Origin: Saccharopolyspora gloriosae
GTDB lineage: Bacteria; Actinomycetota; Actinomycetes; Mycobacteriales; Pseudonocardiaceae
Direction: 5' to 3'
NCBI RefSeq assembly: GCF_022828475.1
Contig: NZ_CP059557.1
Coordinates: 4,077,470 to 4,141,469 of the forward strand
Length of the DNA: 64,000 nt
This document shows positions 34,324 through 41,785 of the stretch, piece by piece (position 1 is the first letter of the stretch; every line of letters begins with the position of its first letter). The notes beneath the pieces are model-generated. The model was not told where the DNA came from and made no database searches. It saw only the letters and a program-made list of their open reading frames with translations. A program made the translations under genes and the position numbers.

Positions 34324-35364
34324 GTGGAGTACCGCCAGCTGGGACGATCCGGACTGCGTGTCTCGACGCTGACCCTGGGAACGATGACCTTCGGCGGCGA
34401 AGGGAGATTCGGCGACCTGGGCAACACCGACGTCGACGGCGCCACGCGGCAGATCGATATGTGTTTGGACGCCGGTGTGAACCTGATCGACACGGCGAAC
34501 ATGTACTCGAACGGACTGTCCGAGCAAATCGTCGGCAAGGCGATCGCGAACAAGCGCGACAACGTGCTGCTGTCCACGAAGGTGCGATTCCCGATGGGCG
34601 ACGGTCCCAACGACGCGGGGCTCTCGCGCCACCACATCATCACCCAGGCCGAGGCGAGCCTGCGTCGGCTCGACACCGACCACATCGACCTCTACCACGT
34701 CCACGAGTGGGACGGGCAGACCCCGCTGGAGGAGACCCTCGAAGCGCTGGACGCGCTGGTGCGCTCCGGCAAGGTCCGCTACCTCGGGGTGTCCAACTAC
34801 GCCGGGTGGCAGCTGCTCAAGGCGCTCGGGGTGGCCGATCGGCTCGGCTACCAGCGGTTCGTGGCCAACCAGATCTACTACTCGCTGGAGAGCCGCGACG
34901 CCGAGTACGAACTGATCCCCGCCTCGATCGACCAGGGCCTGGGCGTGCTGGTGTGGAGTCCGCTGGCGGGCGGGCTGCTGTCCGGCAAGTACCGCCGCGG
35001 GCAGCAGGCCACCGAGGGCAGGCACCTCGCCCAGGAGTGGAACGAGCCGCCGATCCGCGACGAGGAGAAGCTCTACGACACCATCGAGGCCGTGGTGGAC
35101 ATCGCCGCGTCGCACAACGTCTCGGCTGCGCAGATCTCGCTGGCGTACCTGCTGCACAAGCCGGGTGTGACCTCGCTGGTGGTGGGTGCGCGCAAGGACG
35201 AGCAGCTGCGGGACAACCTCGGGGCCGCCGAGGTGAGCCTCACCGATGAGGAGGTCCAGCGGCTCGACAAGGTCAGCGCGCCCTGGCTGATCTACCCGCA
35301 CTGGCACCAGTCCGCGGCCGCCCGGGACCGGTTCAGCGCCGCCGACCGCGCACTGCACGGCTGA
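34324..35364 (+). CDS. aldo/keto reductase
   Basis: I chose the GTG at 34324, which has a perfect AGGAGG seven bases upstream, giving 346 residues. The catalytic tetrad is visible: Asp and Tyr in IDTANMYSNG, Lys in LLSTKVRF and His in LYHVHEWDG. The C-terminal WSPLAGGLLSGKYRRGQ and SLVVGARKDEQLRDNLGA segments match the AKR11/12-like group that reduces aldehydes and ketones with NADPH. It stands alone with a terminator 7 bases after its stop. The substrate is unknown. Confidence 0.93.
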   Translation: MEYRQLGRSGLRVSTLTLGTMTFGGEGRFGDLGNTDVDGATRQIDMCLDAGVNLIDTANMYSNGLSEQIVGKAIANKRDNVLLSTKVRFPMGDGPNDAGLSRHHIITQAEASLRRLDTDHIDLYHVHEWDGQTPLEETLEALDALVRSGKVRYLGVSNYAGWQLLKALGVADRLGYQRFVANQIYYSLESRDAEYELIPASIDQGLGVLVWSPLAGGLLSGKYRRGQQATEGRHLAQEWNEPPIRDEEKLYDTIEAVVDIAASHNVSAAQISLAYLLHKPGVTSLVVGARKDEQLRDNLGAAEVSLTDEEVQRLDKVSAPWLIYPHWHQSAAARDRFSAADRALHG

Positions 35365-35370
35365 TCGCCC

Positions 35371-35406
35371 GCCCCGTCGACCGGTGAGCGCGCCGGTCGG
35401 CGGGGC
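35371..35406 (+). terminator. hairpin terminator after aldo/keto reductase
   Basis: GCCCCGTCGACCGG and CCGGTCGGCGGGGC pair at 13 of 14 positions around an 8-base loop, starting 7 bases after the stop. No T-run follows. It also lies downstream of the leftward LacI remnant, so it may act in both directions. Confidence 0.65.
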
Positions 35407-35442
35407 GACCGGCGCAGCCGGAAACCGCTCTGGACGACGTCC

Positions 35443-35673
35443 TCAGTCGGCTGCCGGGATCTCCGCCGGCGGGGCCGTGGTCGAGCGAACCACCGGCCTC
35501 GGCGGTACCACCAGGGAACGCGGTTCCTCGCGGCCGCCGTCGAGTCGTTCGACCGCCGCCGCGACGGCGTGGGAAGCCTGCGCGGCCGCTTCCTGGCTCA
35601 CGCTCGTCAGGTCCACGTGGGACAGCCGGGCGAGCGCGCTGTCGTCGTAGCCGATGACCGACACCCGCCCCAC
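35443..35673 (-). pseudogene. LacI-family regulator remnant, C-terminal 76 residues only
   Basis: The minus-strand frame reads RVSVIGYDDSALARLSHVDLTSVSQEAAAQASHAVAAAVERLDGG, which is the last part of the LacI/GalR effector domain (the GYDD segment after the last core strand and the final helix). Everything before it, including the HTH, is missing. Its upstream edge meets a sugar-isomerase remnant on the other strand at about 35673. A normal LacI protein has about 340 residues, so it cannot work. The simplest origin is a deletion that removed the start of this gene and of its divergent neighbour. Confidence 0.75.
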
Positions 35674-36084
35674 CCGAGCCACCTGTTCTGGCAGGGCATC
35701 GACCCGGTGGCGGCTGTGGAGCACCTCGGGCCGCTCGTGCGCCACGCCGCCGCCAAGGACACCCGCCTCAACGAAGCCAACCGGCGGGTGCACGGTGTGC
35801 TCGACGACCGGTTCCACCGGGTTCCCGCCGAACAGGCCACCTCGCTCGGCGGGCCACACACGCTCAACCGGTGGCCGGAGGACCCGAGCTGGGAGTTCGT
35901 GGCCGTCGGCCGGGGCCACGGCGAGGAATTCTGGACCCGGTTCCTGCGGGCGCTGGGGAAGGTGGACCCGTCGATCGCGGTGAACATCGAGCACGAGGAC
36001 CTGGAACTGGGCCAACTCGAAGGCCTCCAAGTCGCGGCCGAACAGCTGAATTCGGCCGCGGCACTCTCGGGGTGGCCTGCATAG
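35674..36084 (+). pseudogene. sugar isomerase/epimerase (xylose isomerase-like TIM barrel) remnant, C-terminal part
   Basis: From about 35674 the plus frame reads PSHLFWQGIDPVAAVEHLG, then HAAAKDTRLN, EFVAVGRGHGEEFW and AVNIEHEDLELGQLEGLQVAAE, the C-terminal half of AP-endonuclease-2/xylose-isomerase-like sugar isomerases. The N-terminal half is missing; upstream DNA belongs to the LacI remnant on the opposite strand. About 136 of an expected 300 or more residues remain, and there is no start codon with a ribosome site. The stop at 36082-36084 lies within the left edge of a dispersed repeat. Confidence 0.75.
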
Positions 36085-36096
36085 GTGTCCGGTAGC

Positions 36097-37203
36097 TGTT
36101 GTGTCTCGGGAGGTTGTGAACGGGGGACACGGGGCGGATGATCTTGGAATGAGTGAGGACCTCCGGGTTCGGTGTGGATCACGACATCTGCACCGAATAC
36201 CTGGAGGTCCTCGTGTGTCACCGTAACGCTCCGTTGACTGAGACGGGCAGGCTGCGTCTGGCTCGGTGTGTCGTGGACGATCGCTGGCCGTTGCGGCGTG
36301 CGGCTGAGCGTTTCCAAGTCTCGCCCAGCACCGCGCAACGGTGGGCGGATCGGTATCGCACCGAGGGCGAGGCGGGGATGGCAGACCGGTCCTCGCGTCC
36401 GCATCACAGTCCGCGGCGCACTCCGTCGCGCACCGAGCGGCGGATCATCAAGGTCCGGGTGATCCGCCGGTGGGGGCCGGCACGGATCGCGTTTTTGCTG
36501 GGCTTGAACCCGGCTACCGTGCACCGAGTCTTGGGCCGCTACAGGCTGGCCCGGCTCGCACACCTGGACCGGGCCACCGGGCGGGTGATCCGCCGCTACG
36601 AGTACCCGCAGCCCGGCGGCCTCGTCCACGTCGACATCAAGAAAGTCGGCAACGTCCCCGACGGCGGCGGCAGCAAAGTCCTCGGCCGCCAGGCCGGCAG
36701 CCACAACAGCCAGGCCACCGTCACCGACCGCCGCCGCGCCGGCGGGAAGAAACCCGCCATCGGCTACAGCTACCTGCACAACGCCGTCGATGACCACTCG
36801 CGGCTTGCCTACACCGAAATCCTTCCCGACGAGACACGCGAAACCGCCGCCGCGTTCTGGCAACGAGCACACACATTCTTCACCGATGCCGGGATCACCG
36901 TGCTCCGAGTACTGACCGACAACGGCTCCTGCTACCGCTCCCACCTCTGGACCGCCACACTCACCGCCGCCGGCATCACACACCTCCGCACCCGCCCCTA
37001 CCGACCCCAAACCAACGGCAAAGTCGAACGCTACAACCGCACCCTGCTCGACGAATGGGCCTACGCCCAGCTCTACCTCTCCGACACCGAACGCCGAAAC
37101 GCCCTCCCACACTGGCTCCACACCTACAATCACCACCGCGGCCACACCGCACTCGGCGGCCACCCACCCGCCAGCCGCGTCCCCAACCTCACAAGACACA
37201 ACA
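36097..37203 (+). mobile_element. IS481-family insertion sequence, 1107 bp
   Basis: The ends are imperfect inverted repeats: 36097-36116 (TGTTGTGTCTCGGGAGGTTG) against 37184-37203 reversed, which match at 18 of 20 positions. A 6-bp direct repeat GGTAGC flanks it exactly (36091-36096 and 37204-37209), the signature of transposition. It holds one intact transposase gene. It sits inside copy A of the dispersed palindromic element, so that element was present first. The intact ends and frame suggest a recent, possibly active copy. Confidence 0.88.
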
Positions 37204-37208
37204 GGTAG
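36213..37208 (+). CDS. IS481-family transposase (DDE, rve integrase core)
   Basis: I chose the GTG at 36213, with CTGGAGG upstream, because the family N-terminus (CHRNAPLTETGRLRLARCVVDD) follows directly. The 331-residue product has an N-terminal HTH pair (WPLRRAAERFQVSPSTAQRWADRYR) and the DDE core: Asp in GGLVHVDIKKVG, Asp in RVLTDNGSCY and Glu in TNGKVERYNRTLLDEWAY. The reading frame ends 5 bases beyond the IS end, using the target repeat for its stop. No frameshift is seen, so the enzyme looks functional. Confidence 0.93.
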   Translation: MCHRNAPLTETGRLRLARCVVDDRWPLRRAAERFQVSPSTAQRWADRYRTEGEAGMADRSSRPHHSPRRTPSRTERRIIKVRVIRRWGPARIAFLLGLNPATVHRVLGRYRLARLAHLDRATGRVIRRYEYPQPGGLVHVDIKKVGNVPDGGGSKVLGRQAGSHNSQATVTDRRRAGGKKPAIGYSYLHNAVDDHSRLAYTEILPDETRETAAAFWQRAHTFFTDAGITVLRVLTDNGSCYRSHLWTATLTAAGITHLRTRPYRPQTNGKVERYNRTLLDEWAYAQLYLSDTERRNALPHWLHTYNHHRGHTALGGHPPASRVPNLTRHNR

Positions 37209-37390
37209 CGGAACCTCAGTTGCTTCCTCGCTGCGGGATCATTTCCCCGAGTGGCTGCGCCAGGAGGGAAAATGGTGTCCTCGCGAGGAAGCAACTGAGC
37301 ACCCGCCGGTGGTCCTTTTACTTCGGTGGTCACTGCTCATCGGCTTCGCCGCTGAGCAGACGAAGATCATTCCGTGCTGCCGCCCGTACC

Positions 37391-37987
37391 TCAGCCTGGC
37401 GTGTGTTCCCAGGAGTCTTGTTCGAGCAGCGTGCCGAGCCTGCGGACCGCGCGGTACTGGAGTGCGCGCACCGCGGCGCCGTCGCGCCCCATCCGTGCCG
37501 CCGTCTGTTCCACCGTCAGGCCGTGTGCGAAGCGAAGAACGAGGCAACGGTGCTGCGCTTCGCTGAGGTCGCCGGCCCGCGACCACAGCCGGTCGGCCAT
37601 CAGGCGATCCAGCACCCGGTCCTCCAGCGTGTCCGTGCCGCAGCGGTTCGGATCGAAGTCGCCGGTGACGATCTCGCGACGGTGCCGTGCCGACTTCACG
37701 TGGTCCAGCAGCAGGTGCCGGGCGATGGTGACGAACCAGGCGCCCGGGTCGTTGCTGCCGCGGCGCACGGTTCCGATGCTGTGCAGCGCGCGGGCGAACG
37801 TCTCGTGCACCAGGTCCTCGACGGTGGAGAAGTCGGTGATCCGCGCGTAGAGGAAGTTCCCGACCAGGTGCCGGTACCGCTCGTAGAGCCTGCCGAACGC
37901 GACGGTGTCGCCGCGCTGGGCGTCTTCGATCAGTCGCCACGCCGCGTCTCCGGACAACGCGTCCGGTTCGCGCATCGTGGCGGTCAT
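37391..37987 (-). CDS. ECF-type RNA polymerase sigma factor
   Basis: The 198-residue product shows sigma region 2 (AFGRLYERYRHLVGNFLYARITDFSTVEDLVHETFARALHSI, with the VEDLVHETF core) and region 4 (LSEAQHRCLVLRFAHGLTVEQTAARMGRDGAAVRALQYRAVRRL). The ATG at 37987 overlaps the stop of the upstream DUF2236 gene by 4 bases and has GGGAGG upstream. Its end lies about 20 bases from repeat copy A. No anti-sigma factor gene is adjacent; the coupled DUF2236 gene takes that position, which is unusual. Confidence 0.92.
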   Translation of the reverse strand: MTATMREPDALSGDAAWRLIEDAQRGDTVAFGRLYERYRHLVGNFLYARITDFSTVEDLVHETFARALHSIGTVRRGSNDPGAWFVTIARHLLLDHVKSARHRREIVTGDFDPNRCGTDTLEDRVLDRLMADRLWSRAGDLSEAQHRCLVLRFAHGLTVEQTAARMGRDGAAVRALQYRAVRRLGTLLEQDSWEHTPG

Positions 37988-38952
37988 GTCGTCCTCCCGG
38001 TGAGCTGATCGGTCGCCGCGGACCGATCGACCGGTTCTGCCGCCGGAGCCGCCGCGCGGTTCGCCTCCGAGGCGGCGGGAAATCCGGCCGGTGCCGGTAA
38101 CAAGCGCGCCCCGGTGCGCCACCGGTCGCCGACGATGGCGACCACCGCGAACGGCGTGTACTGGAGCGGCCACGGCAGCACCCGCACCGTGCGGCCCACG
38201 ACGCGCCCCAGCCGGCGAAGCCTGCGCTGGTCGGCCTCGGTCCAGCCGATGCCCAACCGTTCCCGGAGTTCCGGCGGCAGACCGCCGACGGTGGTCAGCC
38301 ACATGATCTTCCCGGCCGGTCGCGCGAACAGGTTCCACAGCGGGGGCGGGATCCACTTCGACGGCGGCGCCGGATGGGTCAGTTCCGCCAGCACGTCCCT
38401 GGTCGATTCCGTCGCCTCCAGCCGATCGCGGACGATCCGGTGGAACCAGTCCTGCGCGGCGGCCCAATCAGCGGGCAGGTGGTGGTCCTTGATGTGCAGC
38501 GCGCGGCCGACTTCGCGGAACTCCTGCCACATCCGCTCGGTCTCCTCGGCGGTCATCGGGTCACCGAACACCCGGGCCGTGTCGACCATGAACTGGGCGA
38601 GCGTGAAGTGCACCCACGCGTAAGCCTCGGGGTTGAGCGCGTGGTAGCGGCGGCCTGCGCCGTCGACGCCCTTGATGTCCTTGTGCAGCTCGCGCAGCCG
38701 GTCGCCCTCGTACGCGGCACCGGGTCGCATGCCGTAGATGAACCGCATGGTCGACAGGTGGGTGCGCACCGCACGCCGCCAAGGCGCTGACTTGAACTCG
38801 GAGTGCTCCAGCACGCCCGCGCCCACCACGGGGTGCGCGACTTGCAGCAGAAGTCCCGTGCCCGCCAGGAACAGGCCGGGTAGGTGGCCGAATCTGCGCC
38901 ACGTCACCGAGTCCGCTCCGAGGGGCCGCCTGTTCTCGACGGTGTCCTTCAT
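37984..38952 (-). CDS. DUF2236 / oxygenase MpaB-like family protein
   Basis: The 322-residue protein carries the family pattern: GLFLAGTGLLLQVAHPVVGAGVLEHS at the N-terminus with the conserved HP, TMRFIYG, DGAGRRYHALNPEAYAWVHFTLAQFM with the conserved His-Asn and WVH, and GDPMTAEETERMWQEFR. The family is related to latex-clearing protein and MpaB, which bind heme b and oxygenate rubber or long-chain substrates, but most members are uncharacterised. The stop overlaps the sigma factor start (ATGA). The divergent gap to the tandem TetR gene holds a candidate operator at 39047-39059. Confidence 0.88.
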   Translation of the reverse strand: MKDTVENRRPLGADSVTWRRFGHLPGLFLAGTGLLLQVAHPVVGAGVLEHSEFKSAPWRRAVRTHLSTMRFIYGMRPGAAYEGDRLRELHKDIKGVDGAGRRYHALNPEAYAWVHFTLAQFMVDTARVFGDPMTAEETERMWQEFREVGRALHIKDHHLPADWAAAQDWFHRIVRDRLEATESTRDVLAELTHPAPPSKWIPPPLWNLFARPAGKIMWLTTVGGLPPELRERLGIGWTEADQRRLRRLGRVVGRTVRVLPWPLQYTPFAVVAIVGDRWRTGARLLPAPAGFPAASEANRAAAPAAEPVDRSAATDQLTGRTT

Positions 38953-39046
38953 TGCGCGCCTCCACGATCGACGGTGATCCGGGGAAGGGTCGGCGCACCG
39001 AGCACCCGAGCAATCCGACGTGCCCTCATCCGCCCGATGCGATGCG

Positions 39047-39059
39047 AATTACGATTAAC
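39047..39059 (-). promoter_or_regulatory. candidate operator, copy 2 of shared 13-bp motif
   Basis: On the minus strand this reads GTTAATCGTAATT, identical to the other two copies at 10 of 13 positions. It lies between the divergent DUF2236 and tandem TetR genes, 95 bases from the first and 114 from the second, so it suits control of both. Confidence 0.5.
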
Positions 39060-39172
39060 ATAAGCACCCCCGGCGAAGACCGTCAAGAACGCCTGCGCTC
39101 GCCCCTGGCGGGCAAAGCGTGCAAGTGTAAGGTCGGCACCCGACCGCGCTTCGAGCAACGGAGGTATCACTC

Positions 39173-40375
39173 ATGGCATCTCCGGGCACTCGGAGCACCA
39201 AGGCCGGGGCCGCCTCGTCCCGGCTGCGCACCGACGACCGCAAGGCGCAGATCTCGGCCATCGCCGCCGAACTGTTCAGCGAACGCGGTTACCACGGCGT
39301 CGGGCTCGGCGAGATCGCCTCGGCCGCCGGGATCACCGGCCCGGCGATCTACCGGCACTTCCCCAACAAACAAGGAATCCTGGCGCACGCCGCCCGCGAG
39401 TTCGCCGCCGCGCTCAGCTCCTGCGCGCAGGAGGCCGACGCCGCACCCGGCAGCGACGAGGAGAAGCTCCGCGCCGTGGTACGAGCGGTCACCGCACTCG
39501 TGGTGCGCCGCCGCGGCAGCATCCGGCTCTACCAGTGGGAAGCCCGCCACCTCGCCGACGGTGATCGCGCCGAGGTGGCGCGCTCGCTGCGAACGCTGAT
39601 CTCCGTGGTCGCTCATCGACTCGGCGCCGTGCGCCCGGAACTGCCGGAGACCACTGCCCGGCTGCAGGCTTCGGCCGCGCTCAGCGCCGTCGCCAGCTGG
39701 TCCACGCACCGGGTGGCGCTCAGCGACCGGGCCGCCGAGGAAACGTTGCGCTCGGCGGCCTCCGTCGTGCTGGCGGCCGATCCGCCCGCGGCGCCGCGCA
39801 CTCCGGTCGCACCCGTCGGCCCCGCCGTTTCCACGCTGGCGGCTCGCCGCGAGAAGCTGCTCGCCGCCGCCGTGCCCCTGTTCCGCAAGCAGGGTTTCCA
39901 CACGGTGAGCATGGAAGAGATCGGCACCGCCGCAGGCATCAACGCCTCCAGCGTCTACCGCCACTTCAGCGGCAAGGCCGATCTGCTCGCCGCCGTGTAC
40001 TACCGCGCCGCCGACCGGCTCGCGGTGGCCACCGGACAGGCCTTGGACGACGCGGGCGACGCCGCGACCGCGCTGCGCGGGCTCGTCGGCGCCTACATCG
40101 ATTTCGCCTTCGGCAACCGGGATCTGCTCGCGATTTACCTGTCGGAGTACCGGAATCTGCCCACCGACGACCGGCACGCCCTGCGACGTGCCCAGCGCGA
40201 CCACATCCGGCAGTGGGTGACGCTGACCGGGCAGGTGCGGCCCGGCGCACGCCACCCGCAGGTCACGGTGCAAGCGGCGCTGAACGTGATCAACGATCTG
40301 GCGATGCCGACCACACCGCTGGCCGCCCCCGAACAGGCCGCCCACCTCGCCTTGGACGTCCTGCATTCCGCCTGA
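39173..40375 (+). CDS. tandem TetR regulator (two TetR units in one chain)
   Basis: The 400-residue product has two complete TetR units. HTH 1 is at residues about 22-68 (RKAQISAIAAELFSERGYHGVGLGEIASAAGITGPAIYRHFPNKQGIL) and HTH 2 at about 222-268 (RREKLLAAAVPLFRKQGFHTVSMEEIGTAAGINASSVYRHFSGKADLL), each followed by a helical ligand domain. A Pro/Ala linker (DPPAAPRTPVAPVGPAV) joins them. The start has GGAGG upstream. Such double-TetR proteins occur in actinobacteria near acyl-CoA metabolism genes. One chain could act as a built-in dimer. It faces the acyl-CoA dehydrogenase operon, and shared motifs suggest that operon is its target. Confidence 0.9.
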   Translation: MASPGTRSTKAGAASSRLRTDDRKAQISAIAAELFSERGYHGVGLGEIASAAGITGPAIYRHFPNKQGILAHAAREFAAALSSCAQEADAAPGSDEEKLRAVVRAVTALVVRRRGSIRLYQWEARHLADGDRAEVARSLRTLISVVAHRLGAVRPELPETTARLQASAALSAVASWSTHRVALSDRAAEETLRSAASVVLAADPPAAPRTPVAPVGPAVSTLAARREKLLAAAVPLFRKQGFHTVSMEEIGTAAGINASSVYRHFSGKADLLAAVYYRAADRLAVATGQALDDAGDAATALRGLVGAYIDFAFGNRDLLAIYLSEYRNLPTDDRHALRRAQRDHIRQWVTLTGQVRPGARHPQVTVQAALNVINDLAMPTTPLAAPEQAAHLALDVLHSA

Positions 40376-40518
40376 CCCGATCGCCCTTGGTCGCGGCCAC
40401 GAATCCGACTCGGTGAGTTGTGAAGCAGCACTCGCACCTCAATGCCGCGCGTTCCGGCAGCAGATCCTCCCCAATTCCGCTTGTTTCACCTGGTTGCCGG
40501 ATCGTTTCTTGCCACTAA

Positions 40519-40531
40519 GTTAATCGCGATT
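40519..40531 (+). promoter_or_regulatory. candidate operator, copy 3 of shared 13-bp motif
   Basis: GTTAATCGCGATT lies 105-117 bases upstream of the acyl-CoA dehydrogenase start. The wider 14 bases 40520-40533 are a near-perfect palindrome (TTAATCGCGATTTA, one mismatched pair). It is the most symmetric of the three copies. Confidence 0.5.
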
Positions 40532-40635
40532 TACAGTGCTCGCAGCGGCGGCCACCCGGCGGGCGGCCGCCGCCGTCCACTCCCCCAGGGACTACGTCCG
40601 GCCCCGCGCAGACCATCCCGGAAGGAACGACACCC

Positions 40636-41778
40636 ATGCCTCGAGTCCTCAGCGACGAGCGACGCGACTTCGTCCAGGCGATCGCCGAATTCTGCCGTCG
40701 CGAGTGCGGCACCAAGCAGCAGCGCGACGAACTCACCGGAAACGGCGAGCACCCGCACAACCAGGACCTCTACGGCAAGATGGCCGAGCTGGACTGGCTG
40801 GGCGTGTACATCCCGGAGGAGTACGGCGGCGCCGGACTCGGCATGACCGAGCTGTGCCTGTTCCTGGAGGAGACCGCGTACGGCCGCGCCCCGATCGGCG
40901 GTTTCGCGACCACCATCATCTCCGCAGCGGCCTACGCGAAATTCGGCTCGGAGAAGCAGAAGCGCACCGTCCTCGAAGGTGTCGTCGCGGGCCGCCTCGA
41001 AGCGGTCTCCATGTCCGAACCGGGCGCCGGATCCGATGTGGGCGCGCTCAGCTGCAAGGCCGAGCGGCGCGACGGCGGCTGGGTGATCAACGGGCAGAAG
41101 ACGTGGTGCTCCAACGCGCACATCTCCGATCACATCCTGCTCACCGTCCGCACCACGCCCGGAGGCACCAAGCACGAAGGCCTCACCCAGTTCATGGTGC
41201 CCACCGACGCGCCCGGCCTGGAGATCCACGGCATCGACACGATGGGCGGGCGCGAGGTCAACGACCTGTACTTCACCGACTGCTTCCTGCCCGACGACGC
41301 GGTGGTCGGAACCGTGGACCAGGGCTGGAAGCAGCTCATGGCGGGGCTGAACCTGGAACGGATGATCCTGGCGGCGCTGATGCTGGGCACCGCGCGCCGC
41401 GCGTTCGACGACACCGTCGCCTACGTGAAGGAACGCGAGCAGTTCGGCAGGCCCATCGGCACCTTCCAAGCGCTGCGGCACCGGATCGCCGACATGGCAA
41501 CGGAATTGGAGTGCGCCCGCCTGCTGCTCGACGACGTGGCCCGGCAGATCGACGCGGAACCGGACAAGACCTTCCCCCGCGAGGCGTCGATGGCGAAGCT
41601 CAAGTGCACCGAGCTCGCCAAGCACGTGTCGCTGGAGGGCATGCAGATGCTCGGCGGATACGGCTACGCCACCGAATACGGCATGGAGGCGCTGCTGCGC
41701 TCCACCGTTGTGTCCACAGTGTACGGAGGGACCAGCGAGATCCAGCGCGACATCATCGGCAAGACCTACGGGCTGTGA
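40636..41778 (+). CDS. acyl-CoA dehydrogenase, isovaleryl-CoA-dehydrogenase-like catalytic layout
   Basis: The 380-residue flavoprotein has the FAD/substrate motif SMSEPGAGSDVGAL and the C-terminal QMLGGYGYATEYGMEALLR. The usual catalytic Glu of YEGT is Gly364 here (VYGGTSEIQ), but helix G carries Glu241 in LNLERMIL, the base position used by isovaleryl-CoA dehydrogenase. Activity is thus likely, perhaps on branched acyl-CoA. GAAGGAACGACACCC precedes the start. The aldehyde dehydrogenase gene follows after 7 bases, forming an operon under a candidate TetR site. Confidence 0.92.
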   Translation: MPRVLSDERRDFVQAIAEFCRRECGTKQQRDELTGNGEHPHNQDLYGKMAELDWLGVYIPEEYGGAGLGMTELCLFLEETAYGRAPIGGFATTIISAAAYAKFGSEKQKRTVLEGVVAGRLEAVSMSEPGAGSDVGALSCKAERRDGGWVINGQKTWCSNAHISDHILLTVRTTPGGTKHEGLTQFMVPTDAPGLEIHGIDTMGGREVNDLYFTDCFLPDDAVVGTVDQGWKQLMAGLNLERMILAALMLGTARRAFDDTVAYVKEREQFGRPIGTFQALRHRIADMATELECARLLLDDVARQIDAEPDKTFPREASMAKLKCTELAKHVSLEGMQMLGGYGYATEYGMEALLRSTVVSTVYGGTSEIQRDIIGKTYGL

Positions 41779-41785
41779 GGGACCA

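Larger units (their letters stand above)
36071..37372 (+). repeat. dispersed palindromic element copy A, split by IS481
   Basis: The left box (GGTGTCCGGTAGC) is at 36084-36096 and the rest begins at 37204, with the IS481 between. The stem arms CTCAGTTGCTTCCTCGC at 37215-37231 and its perfect reverse complement at 37283-37299 give 17 of 17 pairs over a 51-base loop. The right box (GGTGGTCACTGCTCATCGGC onward) runs to about 37372. GGTGGCCTGC-TAGGTGTCC at the left edge also matches copy B, so the element reaches back into the isomerase remnant. Without the IS it would be about 190 bp. Confidence 0.8.
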
